In this document: piece by piece, positions 42,698 to 51,798 of the stretch
How positions within the stretch are numbered: the stretch's first letter is position 1
Layout: each line of letters starts with the position of its first letter
Origin: JBCFBK01 sp039679975
GTDB taxonomy: Bacteria; Bacteroidota; Bacteroidia; Bacteroidales; Prolixibacteraceae
Assembly (NCBI GenBank): GCA_039679975.1
Contig: JBDKTZ010000135.1
Location: 1-64,000 of the forward strand
Direction: 5' to 3'
Length of the DNA: 64,000 nucleotides
Notes under the pieces: generated by a model
Databases searched by the model: none
Seen by the model: only the letters and a program-made list of their open reading frames with translations
Told to the model about the DNA's origin: nothing
Program-made: the position numbers and the translations under genes

Positions 42698-44056
42698 CTA
42701 GAGTTCGATCGGGACTCCGCTATAGAAATCCAGGATCTTTGAGCGGAAAATGTAGTCGTATTTTGCCTGAGCCAAATCGCTGCTGGCTTTTGTCAGATTG
42801 TTTTTTGCCTGATTATATTCCACTGAATTCACCATACCGACATTGAATTTCTCTTCGGTATAGCGGAAAGCTTCCTGCATCGACTCGACCGCCTTATTAC
42901 TGGCAATATACTTTTTCAATGCCGCCAGCGCATTGGTATAAGCCTGCTCAATTTCTGTCCGTAATACATTTTTCGTGTTCTGAAGCTCCAATTCCTGGTT
43001 CATCGCCTGCAACTCCGCGTTTTTCACCTGTGTCCGGGTCTGGAATTTATTAAAAACAGGAATACTTAAATTAAAACCCACGCCATACTGATCATTGCCC
43101 TTAAGCTGAGTATCAAAAGGAATTTTGGATCCCGGGATGAGCGTTCCATCCACGACCGTACCGGCGAACCTGTACTTATTATTGTAATAATTACTATAGT
43201 CGAAGCCCAGGGTTAGTGTCGGATAGAGAGCGCTTTTTGCTATCTCAACCTGTTCTCTGTAACTTTCCAGCTTAAAAGCTGCACTTTTCACTTCAGGACG
43301 GGTTTGAACGGCATTACTGAATACTTCTACCGAATTAAGCAAAGTCCGGTTGGCAGTAACAACCGGGAGGTCCGGCTTTATGATCTTAAATTGATCCGAA
43401 ACAGGAAGTTCCAGCAACTGATACAGGTTAAGATAACTCAACTGCAATTCATTTTGCTGATTGACAAGATTTAATTCTTCCTGCGCATACTGCGCCTCGA
43501 TCTCCAGCAGGCTTCCCTTTGCAAGGCTTCCTGCATTAACGAGCTTTTTGGTCCTTTCAATCTGAAGGTTTGTCACGCCCAGTTGATCTTCAGCCACCTG
43601 TACCAATTCCTGGGCAAACAGGATTTGCAGGTAAGCGGCAGCCACATTCAGTACAATGTCGTCTTTTGCTTTTTGCAAATCTTCCAGGCTGGCCTTCAAA
43701 TTAAAATCAGCCATATCAATCGATTTCCGGATCGACAGATTATTCCATAAGGTCACGTTTGCGCTGAACCTTCCGCTCGTGGTATTTGAGTTCATATCAG
43801 CGTACGTATTGTCTCCCTGTAGTGATTTGCCAAAGCTGAAACTATTTCCCAAACTTCCGTTCAGTGACGGCAACCGGTTGTTTTTGGATTGCTTCAGTTC
43901 ATTCCCGTAGTAATCGGTATTGGTTTGCTGCTGCCGGATCCGAATGTTATTCCCGAGTGCATAATTAATGCATTTCTGCAAATCCCATTCCTGCTGAGCT
44001 TGAACCATAATTGCCAGATAAACAGCAATCACTGTCATATATAATTTTAACTTCAT
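42698..44056 (-). CDS. TolC-family outer-membrane efflux channel
   Basis: A 452-residue protein with a signal peptide (MKLKLYMTVIAVYLAIMVQAQ) and two outer-membrane efflux repeats of long helices. Examples are WDLQKCINYALGNNIRIRQQQ, SKAEVKSAAFKLESYREQVEIAK-type helices, and LKKYIASNKAVESMQEAFRYTEEKF. It is the last gene of the five-gene exporter operon and provides the outer-membrane exit duct. The ATG at 44056 begins the signal peptide; the frame is open 27 codons further up. Confidence 0.92.
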   Translation of the reverse strand: MKLKLYMTVIAVYLAIMVQAQQEWDLQKCINYALGNNIRIRQQQTNTDYYGNELKQSKNNRLPSLNGSLGNSFSFGKSLQGDNTYADMNSNTTSGRFSANVTLWNNLSIRKSIDMADFNLKASLEDLQKAKDDIVLNVAAAYLQILFAQELVQVAEDQLGVTNLQIERTKKLVNAGSLAKGSLLEIEAQYAQEELNLVNQQNELQLSYLNLYQLLELPVSDQFKIIKPDLPVVTANRTLLNSVEVFSNAVQTRPEVKSAAFKLESYREQVEIAKSALYPTLTLGFDYSNYYNNKYRFAGTVVDGTLIPGSKIPFDTQLKGNDQYGVGFNLSIPVFNKFQTRTQVKNAELQAMNQELELQNTKNVLRTEIEQAYTNALAALKKYIASNKAVESMQEAFRYTEEKFNVGMVNSVEYNQAKNNLTKASSDLAQAKYDYIFRSKILDFYSGVPIEL

Positions 44057-44093
44057 GTTAAATGATTTATATTTTACTGGAAAATTACACATT

Positions 44094-45221
44094 CTATCCT
44101 TTCTTATCCTCTTTCTCTTTAGGTTTTTTCGGATCAATTTTATCGCCTTTAACCTTATCGTTTTTCGTTAATCCTTCTACGATCTCAATATTGATCCCGT
44201 CAGAAATACCTGTCTTTACATTTCGCTTTTCATATATCGATTCTGCTTCGTTGGTAAGCACCTCAACAAAAGCTGAATCGTTTTTAAACTGCAGCATACC
44301 CTCGGGAATAACCATGACACTGTCCTTTCGTTCCAAAACAATGTTGGCATTGGCAGAATACCCGGCGCGGATAAACTGACCCTCTTTCAGAGAAACATCG
44401 GCCTTGATCTCAAACTGGATCGCTCCGTTTTCTTCTTTTCCTTTAGGCGATATGTACTTCAGCACGGCATCAAATTTATCCTTCTCAATGGCGCCGATCT
44501 CCAGTTCGATCAACATCCCTTCCTTTATTTTTCCAACCTCCGTTTCATCAACCTTCCCCTGGAAAATCATATCCTTCATGTCGGCTACAATGGCAATCGT
44601 TGTGCCGTCATTGAAGGTATTTGACTGGATCACGGAGTTACCTACCTTGATCGGAACATCGAGAACGGTTCCCGTGATGGTTGAGCGAACCAAGGTGTTA
44701 GTAGCAGTCTGAGCCTTTTTGGTAACCCCGTTCTTGATCAGCTCCAGATTATTATCGGCGGCCGAAAACTCTTCCTTCGACTGGTCGTATGCCACTTTTG
44801 CTTTTTTGAATTCTTCGTAGGAGATCACGTCGGTGTCAAATAGTTTCTGCTGACGATCGTAATCAATCTTCGCGTCCTGAAAATCAATTTCAGCTTGTTT
44901 TAAGCGAGACTCAGCAGCATTCAGATTGACCATATCCGGTATTATTTTGATTTTAGCAATGACCTGCCCCTTCTCAATCCGATCGCCGGCCACCACATAT
45001 ATTTCGTCAATAATTCCGGAAACCTGAGGTTTTATCTCAATCTCCTGGCGGGGCACAACTGAACCTGTTGCCACTGTCTTCTGAATGACATTTGAGATCA
45101 CAGGTGTCCTGGTCTCATACACGTCGGGTTTCTTCTTCGATTTGGTGTAGAGGAAAGCAATGGTTCCTCCAAAAATTATTACCAACAGTGTAACTCCTAA
45201 AATTCTGAAAATCTTCTTCAT
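44094..45221 (-). CDS. Periplasmic adaptor (HlyD/MacA type) of the exporter
   Basis: A 375-residue membrane-fusion protein. It has an N-terminal membrane anchor (about 7-27) and a lipoyl half-motif VVPRQEIEIKPQVSGIIDEIYV. A coiled-coil hairpin between about 95 and 160 (YDRQQKLFDTDVISYEEFKKAK) is followed by the second lipoyl half RSTITGTVLDVPIKVGNSV and beta-barrel domains. The tail is Lys/Glu/Asp-rich. It links the inner-membrane permeases to the TolC protein encoded downstream (38-nt gap). Confidence 0.93.
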   Translation of the reverse strand: MKKIFRILGVTLLVIIFGGTIAFLYTKSKKKPDVYETRTPVISNVIQKTVATGSVVPRQEIEIKPQVSGIIDEIYVVAGDRIEKGQVIAKIKIIPDMVNLNAAESRLKQAEIDFQDAKIDYDRQQKLFDTDVISYEEFKKAKVAYDQSKEEFSAADNNLELIKNGVTKKAQTATNTLVRSTITGTVLDVPIKVGNSVIQSNTFNDGTTIAIVADMKDMIFQGKVDETEVGKIKEGMLIELEIGAIEKDKFDAVLKYISPKGKEENGAIQFEIKADVSLKEGQFIRAGYSANANIVLERKDSVMVIPEGMLQFKNDSAFVEVLTNEAESIYEKRNVKTGISDGINIEIVEGLTKNDKVKGDKIDPKKPKEKEDKKG

Positions 45222-45309
45222 GGTTTAAATTGCTAAATGGTCAAATTGTTTCTTGTTATATGGCTCATTAAAATGCTAAATTGTAAAATTTTGATGGTCT
45301 TTCATGTTG

Positions 45310-46569
45310 CTATTCATCTCTCAACGCATCAATGGGTTTAATACTAATAGCGCGCCTGGCAGGTACCAGTCCTGCAAATATTCCGGAGATCACCAGAACA
45401 GTCAGCGCAGCAAGGGCCATTCCCAGATTGATCTGCGGATGCCGGAAAAACATCTCATCTCCTGCCGATTCTAAAAATTTGTTTAAGACCTCCAGCAGTC
45501 CGACTCCCAGTGAAAGTCCGATATAACCGGCCATCACGGTTAAAAAGACACTCTCTGCCACGATATGAAGGATGATCTTCCCGGGAGTTGCTCCAATGGC
45601 CCGTTGTATACCAATTTCCTGTGTTCGTTCCTTGATGATGACCAGCATAATGTTGCTTACTCCAATCACTCCTGCCATCAAGGTGCCTATTCCAACAATC
45701 CAGGTTAAGATCTGGATTCCCAGAAACAAGGCGGAAAATTTTTTAAATTCAGCTTCAATATTAAATGACCCCACAGCCTGCATGTCGTCAGGAGCAATTT
45801 TATGCCGTTCCTTTAAGATCGTTTTCAGTTTCTCCTCCATCGCGCTCACACTCGACCAGGATTTAGCCGTTACCGAAAAGAAATGAATGACATTCCCGTA
45901 ATTGTAAGCGGTTTGCATCGTCGAAAAAGGTAATATGATGGTTTCTTCCTTTTTCCCTCCTCCAATATTGATACGGGTTTCAGGATGGATTACACCGACA
46001 ACCTGAAAATAGACCCCGCTCAGTTTCAGATATTTCCCGATCGGGTCTTCTTCCGGAGCAAACATTACTTCCTGTACCCGCTCCCCAATCACGCACACCT
46101 TCCTTTTCTGTTTGACGTCAATTTCATTAAGCAGGCGGCCCTTAAGCGGGGTCCATTTATCTATTTTAAAATAGTCCGGGTAATCACCATAAATATTAAA
46201 AGCGCCGGACCGTTCGCCACGAACAGTGTTATCCCCGTTCTGGGCCCACCCGAACAATCGTGGCGACAAGTATTCCACTTCACGTACGTTTTGCCTTATA
46301 TATCCAATATCTTCGTTTTTATAATCCCACCGGCGTCCGCGCTGAAAACCCTCAAACGGCTTACTGGTACGTTCAGTCCAGAAGAATGCTGAATTCGTCG
46401 CAAAACCTTTCACCCCTTCCAGCACACCGTTCTCCAGTGCCCTGCCGGCACCAGACATGATGATGAGCATAAAAATTCCCCAGAATACACCAAAAGCGGT
46501 CATGAAACTTCGCAAGCGGTTTTGTTTCAGTGCACTTATAATTTCTTTCCACAAATCAGGATCAAACAT
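45310..46569 (-). CDS. MacB/FtsX-type ABC permease B
   Basis: A 419-residue permease: one membrane helix near 20-42 (RSFMTAFGVFWGIFMLIIMSGAGRALE), a large periplasmic MacB-PCD domain to about 270, then three helices (ILTWIVGIGTLMAGVIGVSNIMLV, SVFLTVMAGYIGLSLGVG, ALTVLVISGIFAGLVPARRA). The mechanotransmission topology suggests extrusion of substrate from the periplasm to TolC. It is the same length as its neighbour, permease A, and clearly paralogous to it. Most MacB proteins fuse the ATPase to the permease; here the ATPase is separate. Confidence 0.9.
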   Translation of the reverse strand: MFDPDLWKEIISALKQNRLRSFMTAFGVFWGIFMLIIMSGAGRALENGVLEGVKGFATNSAFFWTERTSKPFEGFQRGRRWDYKNEDIGYIRQNVREVEYLSPRLFGWAQNGDNTVRGERSGAFNIYGDYPDYFKIDKWTPLKGRLLNEIDVKQKRKVCVIGERVQEVMFAPEEDPIGKYLKLSGVYFQVVGVIHPETRINIGGGKKEETIILPFSTMQTAYNYGNVIHFFSVTAKSWSSVSAMEEKLKTILKERHKIAPDDMQAVGSFNIEAEFKKFSALFLGIQILTWIVGIGTLMAGVIGVSNIMLVIIKERTQEIGIQRAIGATPGKIILHIVAESVFLTVMAGYIGLSLGVGLLEVLNKFLESAGDEMFFRHPQINLGMALAALTVLVISGIFAGLVPARRAISIKPIDALRDE

Positions 46570-46615
46570 GATAAAATAAGTTCAAAAATTTACGTTCCAA
46601 ATTTCAGCCGGCAGT

Positions 46616-47875
46616 TTATTCATCCCTAAGCGCAATAATGGGTCTGATACGAGCTGCACGCTTGGCAGGAATGTACCCTGCAATAGCTCCGGCTATGATC
46701 AGCAACACCGTTGCCGAAACAGCCACACCAAAATCGACGGTCGGGTTCAGAAAGATCGTTTCGCTTTGCTGCTGAGTGGCTGCAGCATCGCCTGCTGACT
46801 GGACCATCATGTAATTGATGCCCTCCATTAATCCGGTTCCGAAAACCAGGCCGATATAGCCTGCTACCGTGGTAATCAGGATCGATTCAAGCAGAATCAG
46901 ACCGATCACAGAAGAGGGCGAGGCGCCAATAGCTTTGCGAATTCCTATTTCCTTTGTCCGCTCCTTTACCACGATCAGCATAATATTACTGACGCCTACA
47001 ATCCCCGCGATCAGCGTACCGATGCCAATAATCCAGATAAAGATCTTGATGGCCTGGAAGATCCGCATGGTTTGAATGTAATTTTCCAATTTATTGTAAA
47101 GCCCCATCGCGCTTTCATCCTTCTCATCAAACTTAAGCTTATGAGAGAATGTACTGCGTATTTGCTCTTCAATTTTTTGGCTCTCTTCCAGCGTTTCCCC
47201 ACTGACGGTGATCGCAAGATTATGCAGACGGTTCGATCCGTTGAACACTTTTTGAGCCGTGGAAACCGGCATATAGGCATTCCTGTTACGGGTTGACGCA
47301 GGTTCCACGCAGATGCCTACCACTTTAAAAGGTACCTTATTGACATTGACATACTCACCCAATGCTGGTTTATTTTTAAAAAGCGCATCATAGATGTCTT
47401 TGCCAATGACAACCACCTTCCGGTTTTGACGAATATCGACCTGGTTAATAAACCGGCCTTCAATTAACTGCATATTCTCGACATCATTTAGCTCAGGATG
47501 GCAGGTGATGGTCGTATATTCGCCCGATTCGTCCCCGTACGAATACCTGGTGTTCCCCATGAAATAGCGACCTGAAGCGGTTTCAACCCCCTTGATCCCT
47601 TTAATCACATCGTAATCGTCATTATGAAACTGGATGGAACGACCTGTATTCATTCCTTTGTAAGGAATAGTGGTTTCACCGGTCCAGATCCACATGGCGT
47701 TAACCGCATCATTCATAAAATTGCTGGCCACCCCGTTACTTAAACCGTTACCCGAACCAAGCAGGATCATCAGCATAAAAATTCCCCAGGCCACAGAAAA
47801 TCCTGTTAAAAAGGTACGCATCTTGTTCTTTCTGATGGTAGCCAGAATTTCCTGCCATTTATCAATATCAAACAT
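46616..47875 (-). CDS. MacB/FtsX-type ABC permease A
   Basis: A 419-residue paralogue of permease B with the same topology: MRTFLTGFSVAWGIFMLMILLGSGNGLS, the periplasmic domain, then IFIWIIGIGTLIAGIVGVSNIMLIVV, an ILITTVAGYIGLVFG-type helix, and VLLIIAGAIAGYIPAKRAARIRPI. The periplasmic loop near 350 has a Gln/Ala-rich insert (AAATQQQSE) absent from permease B. The two may form a heterodimer, because each operon copy needs two permease subunits. It lies 11 nt after the ATPase gene. Confidence 0.9.
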   Translation of the reverse strand: MFDIDKWQEILATIRKNKMRTFLTGFSVAWGIFMLMILLGSGNGLSNGVASNFMNDAVNAMWIWTGETTIPYKGMNTGRSIQFHNDDYDVIKGIKGVETASGRYFMGNTRYSYGDESGEYTTITCHPELNDVENMQLIEGRFINQVDIRQNRKVVVIGKDIYDALFKNKPALGEYVNVNKVPFKVVGICVEPASTRNRNAYMPVSTAQKVFNGSNRLHNLAITVSGETLEESQKIEEQIRSTFSHKLKFDEKDESAMGLYNKLENYIQTMRIFQAIKIFIWIIGIGTLIAGIVGVSNIMLIVVKERTKEIGIRKAIGASPSSVIGLILLESILITTVAGYIGLVFGTGLMEGINYMMVQSAGDAAATQQQSETIFLNPTVDFGVAVSATVLLIIAGAIAGYIPAKRAARIRPIIALRDE

Positions 47876-47886
47876 CGTTCAAAGGT

Positions 47887-48612
47887 TTAAGCAGGTTGCA
47901 GCTCTTTTGAATATTTGTAACGGAAGTCCTTCAGATCGCCATTACAGATTACTTCGTGAATCAGTCCGTCTTTCAGACGAATAATCTTCTGAGTCATCGC
48001 AGCAATGTCATGTTCATGCGTAACAATAATGACGGTTTTCCCCTGCTCATTGATTTCTCTCAGGATGTCCATCACTTCATAGGATGTATTCGAGTCGAGT
48101 GCTCCGGTCGGTTCGTCGGCCAGGATGATCTTAGGATTGGAGATCAGCGCCCGCGCAATGGCAACCCGTTGCTTCTGCCCCCCCGACATTTCGTTCGGCA
48201 TATGTTCGGCCCATGGCTTCAATCCCAGTTTATCCAGGTATTCCATGGCCAGTATATTTCGCTTCTTTCGTTTAACTCCTTTATAATACAAGGGAAGAGC
48301 CACATTCTCCATTGCATTCTTGAAGGAAATCAGGTTAAATGACTGAAAAACGAATCCAACCATCTCGTTCCTGAGACGGGCTGCCTTCTTTTCATTCATC
48401 TGAGAAATGAACTGTCCGCCAAGATAATAACGACCTTCATCGTAGTTGTCGAGTATTCCCAAAATATTCAGAAGAGTGGATTTTCCCGAACCCGACGAGC
48501 CCATAATCGAAACGAATTCCCCCCCCTCTATGTCCAAATCGATTCCCTTGAGCACGTGAAGCTTGCTGCTACCCATCTCATACGATTTGTGGATGTTGTT
48601 TAATTTAATCAT
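47887..48612 (-). CDS. ABC ATPase of the exporter (LolD/MacB type)
   Basis: A 241-residue ATPase that powers the two permeases. It has Walker A GSSGSGKSTLLNIL, Q-loop VGFVFQSFNLISF, signature MSGGQKQRVAIARALI, Walker B PKIILADEPTGALDS and H-loop IVTHEHDIAAM. It is the first gene of the operon ATPase - permease A - permease B - adaptor - TolC. A perfect palindrome lies about 100 nt upstream of its start. Confidence 0.93.
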   Translation of the reverse strand: MIKLNNIHKSYEMGSSKLHVLKGIDLDIEGGEFVSIMGSSGSGKSTLLNILGILDNYDEGRYYLGGQFISQMNEKKAARLRNEMVGFVFQSFNLISFKNAMENVALPLYYKGVKRKKRNILAMEYLDKLGLKPWAEHMPNEMSGGQKQRVAIARALISNPKIILADEPTGALDSNTSYEVMDILREINEQGKTVIIVTHEHDIAAMTQKIIRLKDGLIHEVICNGDLKDFRYKYSKELQPA

Positions 48613-48712
48613 GGTTTAATTGTTTTCTGATCCGCTTTCTTCCTGCAAATTTTAATCATCCCCGCCTTAATTCCTCCAATTATTCGATGAATGTGTATTT
48701 TTTTTATGTGAA

Positions 48713-48728
48713 TGTCATTTTTATGACA
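48713..48728. promoter_or_regulatory. Palindrome upstream of the exporter operon
   Basis: TGTCATTTTTATGACA is a perfect 6-bp inverted repeat around four T. It lies about 100 nt upstream of the ATPase start codon, in a 238-nt gene-free gap. It looks like an operator for a dimeric regulator; which one is not visible. Confidence 0.45.
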
Positions 48729-48850
48729 CTTTTATCACAAAAAGGATCATCCGAATGGCGGTTTATATTGATGTAAGACGAAGAAAAAAGCCGGACGTTA
48801 CAAATTTTAAAAAAAACATAAAGCTCGTTTCATATCATCGCCATGCAGGC

Positions 48851-49834
48851 TTATGCAAATTGCATATAAATGACTAGTCCGATAAAAATTAGAATAAACA
48901 AATTTCCAAGAAACCGGCTTCTTATACCGATCAGGTAATTAGAGAAGAGAAAAGTTAAGGGGATAGCCATGATCACCAGAATTTCCTGTGAAACTGCGGG
49001 AATCAGGAAAAAGAGCATCATGGAAATCAAAAAGATCACAAAAAAAATCTTGAAATACTTTCTGGTGCTGCTCTTTTTGGCGTCATATTGTCCAATCAGA
49101 AAAAAACTGCACCATAAGGTGGTAAACGTTAAAAAAGCCAGATAAATCTGGAAAGTAATACTTCCCTGAAGGAACTGGTTTGATGTAACCAGATTTTTAA
49201 TGATAACAGACTGAAGTTCATCCACTGAATCAGTCATAAAGTACCAGGTAAAAGCAAACAACCAAGGTAATGCCATTCCTACGAGTAACAGAGCGAAATC
49301 ACGCCATTCCCTTGTTTTCCGAAGCAGAAAAAAAGCCACCCAGATCACCGGCAGGTAGAAAATAAGATTCAGATAAAACAATGAACCCAGCGACAGATAA
49401 AATCCCGGGTCAAATGAATTCGGATTTTCTTTTTCATTTTCGGCAACATTAAATATGCGGTCAATGCACAACAGCAAAAAGAAAGCTCCGAAATAAACGG
49501 GATGGAGCGTATGCAGGCTCAAAACCCCGCTTACGATAAGCACAAAAATATTTGACGGTAAAAAGGTCCGGATCTGGATAAAATCATACGCTGTATTCAG
49601 GTGCAGGATCATGAATGCCAGTAAAATAAAAAGTATAAGCCCGACCACGTTATTGACAACCGGCAATCCTTCCAGTACCTGATGGATCAGATGATAAAGA
49701 GGCATATCACTTTCACCCTCAAAAAAGGGGAAGAAGCCTGGCGAAAGGAATGATCTTAACCAGAGCACCAAAACCATGACCGGCATCAGTACAAAATGAT
49801 ATGGCTGATTACTTTTTAGGACCCTGAGTATCAT
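48851..49834 (-). CDS. Multi-spanning membrane protein, DUF6427-like
   Basis: A 327-residue protein with about nine or ten hydrophobic helices, for example FVLMPVMVLVLWLRSFLSPGFFPFF, VVGLILFILLAFMILHLN and IWVAFFLLRKTREWRDFALLLVGMALPWLFAFTW. It resembles a Bacteroidota family that I know as DUF6427, with no established function. Its start lies 3 nt after the purD stop, so the two genes are co-transcribed. Confidence 0.7.
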   Translation of the reverse strand: MILRVLKSNQPYHFVLMPVMVLVLWLRSFLSPGFFPFFEGESDMPLYHLIHQVLEGLPVVNNVVGLILFILLAFMILHLNTAYDFIQIRTFLPSNIFVLIVSGVLSLHTLHPVYFGAFFLLLCIDRIFNVAENEKENPNSFDPGFYLSLGSLFYLNLIFYLPVIWVAFFLLRKTREWRDFALLLVGMALPWLFAFTWYFMTDSVDELQSVIIKNLVTSNQFLQGSITFQIYLAFLTFTTLWCSFFLIGQYDAKKSSTRKYFKIFFVIFLISMMLFFLIPAVSQEILVIMAIPLTFLFSNYLIGIRSRFLGNLFILIFIGLVIYMQFA

Positions 49835-49837
49835 GAT

Positions 49838-51109
49838 CTACAAATCAAAACCGATATCCTTACGATAATATTTTCCCTCGTAATTAATTTTTTCGGCACT
49901 TGCATAGGAATAGGACAATGCTTCATTCATGGTTGAGCCATATGAGCTGATTGCAATCACACGCCCCCCGTCGGTCACTACACCGGCATCAGACCGCCTG
50001 GTGCCGGCATGAAAAAGGATGCTGCTGTTTAAATCTTCAAGTCCGCTGATGGGGATCCCTTTCCTGTACGATCCGGGATATCCTCCTGAAACCAGCATCA
50101 CTGTGGCCACGGTACGTTCGTCGAACTCAACGCGCTGTGAAGCCATCGTTCCTTCAGCGGCAGCCTCAAGCAGATCAACCAGATCCGACTTGATACGCAG
50201 CATCACCGCTTCAGTTTCCGGATCTCCCATCCGTACGTTGTATTCAATGACGTAGGGATCTCCTCCGCAATTAATCAACCCGAAAAAGACGAACCCGTTA
50301 TAGCGAATGTGGTCCTGCTGAAATCCATCGATCGTGGGCTTGATGATCCGGTCTTCAACCTTTCTCATAAAATCGCTGCCGGCAAAAGAAACAGGGCTAA
50401 CAGCGCCCATTCCCCCCGTGTTCAGCCCCGTATCGCCCTCTCCAATCCGTTTATAATCCTTTGCCTCCGGAAGGATGCAGTAGTCTCTCCCGTCAGTAAT
50501 CACGAAAACGGAAAGCTCAATCCCTGACAAAAACTCTTCGATGACCACCTTTTTGCTGGCAGCGCCAAACTGTCCTGCAAGCATCGCTTTAAGTGAAGCT
50601 TTAGCTTCTGCAAGATTATTGATGATCAGCACTCCTTTGCCTGCTGCGAGACCATCTGCTTTCAATACATAGGGGCTTCTGAGTTCATCTAAAAAAGAGA
50701 GGCCGTTTTCCAGGTTTTCGGATGTAACTGTAAAATAACGGGCCGTCGGAATCTGATGCCGCAGCATGAATTCCTTGGCAAAATCCTTACTCCCTTCCAG
50801 TTGTGCACCCTCCTTTTTCGGGCCTACTACCCTGACATGTTTTAAGTCAGCTTCTGCGCCAATAAAATCATGCAATCCTCCCACCAGGGGAACTTCAGGG
50901 CCAACGACGACCAAATCAATTTTCTTTTCCAGAATCGTGCGTTTTAAACCCGCGAAATCCGTAACTTCAACAGGAATGTTTTCCCCCAACTCAGCCGTCC
51001 CCGCATTTCCCGGCGCAATAAACAAGTTATTCAGCTTTGAAGATTGTTTGATCTTCCAGGCCATGGCATGTTCTCTTCCCCCTGAACCAATAAGCAAAAT
51101 ATTTAACAT
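49838..51109 (-). CDS. purD: Phosphoribosylamine-glycine ligase PurD
   Basis: Second step of de novo purine synthesis, joining glycine to phosphoribosylamine with ATP. The start LLIGSGGREHAMAWKI is characteristic. The ATP-grasp domain has VLKADGLAAGKGVLI and VVIEEFLSGIELSVFVI, then GGMGAVSP and EYNVRMGDPETEAV at the metal site. The length of 423 is typical. It is followed by the DUF6427-like gene. Confidence 0.96.
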   Translation of the reverse strand: MLNILLIGSGGREHAMAWKIKQSSKLNNLFIAPGNAGTAELGENIPVEVTDFAGLKRTILEKKIDLVVVGPEVPLVGGLHDFIGAEADLKHVRVVGPKKEGAQLEGSKDFAKEFMLRHQIPTARYFTVTSENLENGLSFLDELRSPYVLKADGLAAGKGVLIINNLAEAKASLKAMLAGQFGAASKKVVIEEFLSGIELSVFVITDGRDYCILPEAKDYKRIGEGDTGLNTGGMGAVSPVSFAGSDFMRKVEDRIIKPTIDGFQQDHIRYNGFVFFGLINCGGDPYVIEYNVRMGDPETEAVMLRIKSDLVDLLEAAAEGTMASQRVEFDERTVATVMLVSGGYPGSYRKGIPISGLEDLNSSILFHAGTRRSDAGVVTDGGRVIAISSYGSTMNEALSYSYASAEKINYEGKYYRKDIGFDL

Positions 51110-51141
51110 GATCGTATTTTTTATGATCTGACTGTTTTAAG

Positions 51142-51798
51142 TTAAAATGAAGTACCTTTTAATCCTTTTACCGCCTCAGTCAAAGTTCCGAACCTGTAGC
51201 CCAATGCCTTCAATTCTTTGATTACAACCGGCAGGGCTGCATAAAGGTTTCTCCTTGCTTTGTAAGAATCATGAAAGATAATGATTGATCCGGGGCGTAC
51301 ATTCTTCGTAACATTGCGGATAACCGTCTTGGCAGTTAATGATTGATTGTAATCACAGCTCACAATGTCCCACATCACCACCTGGTATTTCCGGCAAAGT
51401 TCCTGATACTGACTAATTTTCAATAAGCCATGAGGAGGACGGAAAAACCGGGAATCGATGAATTGCGCAGCCTTTTCTGTATTCTCCAGATAATGCTCTT
51501 TCCCTGTCTTCAATCCCTGTAAATGATTATAGGTATGGTTCCCTGTCAGATGCCCTTCATTTAGGATTTGCTGATAGACATCGGGAAACCGCATCACATT
51601 TTCACCTACGCAAAAGAAACACGACTTTATATTTTCATTCCTCAATAAGTCAAGCACCCAGGGTGTGACCTCAGGGACAGGACCGTCATCGAAAGTCAGG
51701 TAGATCTGGTTTTCACCGGCAGGTCCCGTCCAAAGGGCCCCGGGAAAAAACCTCTTTAAAAACTGAGGTAGCCTTATTCTCGGATCCAAAAACTGCAT
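51142..51798 (-). CDS. Polysaccharide deacetylase family protein
   Basis: A 218-residue NodB-fold enzyme. The catalytic motif YLTFDDGPVPEVTPWVLDLL holds the Asp-Asp pair, HTYNHLQGLKTG the zinc His pair, and FFRPPHGLLK and IIFHDSYKARRNL the later motifs. There is no clear signal peptide. Substrates in the family include peptidoglycan and other N-acetylated glycans; unknown here. Its ATG overlaps the DUF2723 stop by one base (TAATG), so it is translationally coupled to it. Confidence 0.88.
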   Translation of the reverse strand: MQFLDPRIRLPQFLKRFFPGALWTGPAGENQIYLTFDDGPVPEVTPWVLDLLRNENIKSCFFCVGENVMRFPDVYQQILNEGHLTGNHTYNHLQGLKTGKEHYLENTEKAAQFIDSRFFRPPHGLLKISQYQELCRKYQVVMWDIVSCDYNQSLTAKTVIRNVTKNVRPGSIIIFHDSYKARRNLYAALPVVIKELKALGYRFGTLTEAVKGLKGTSF

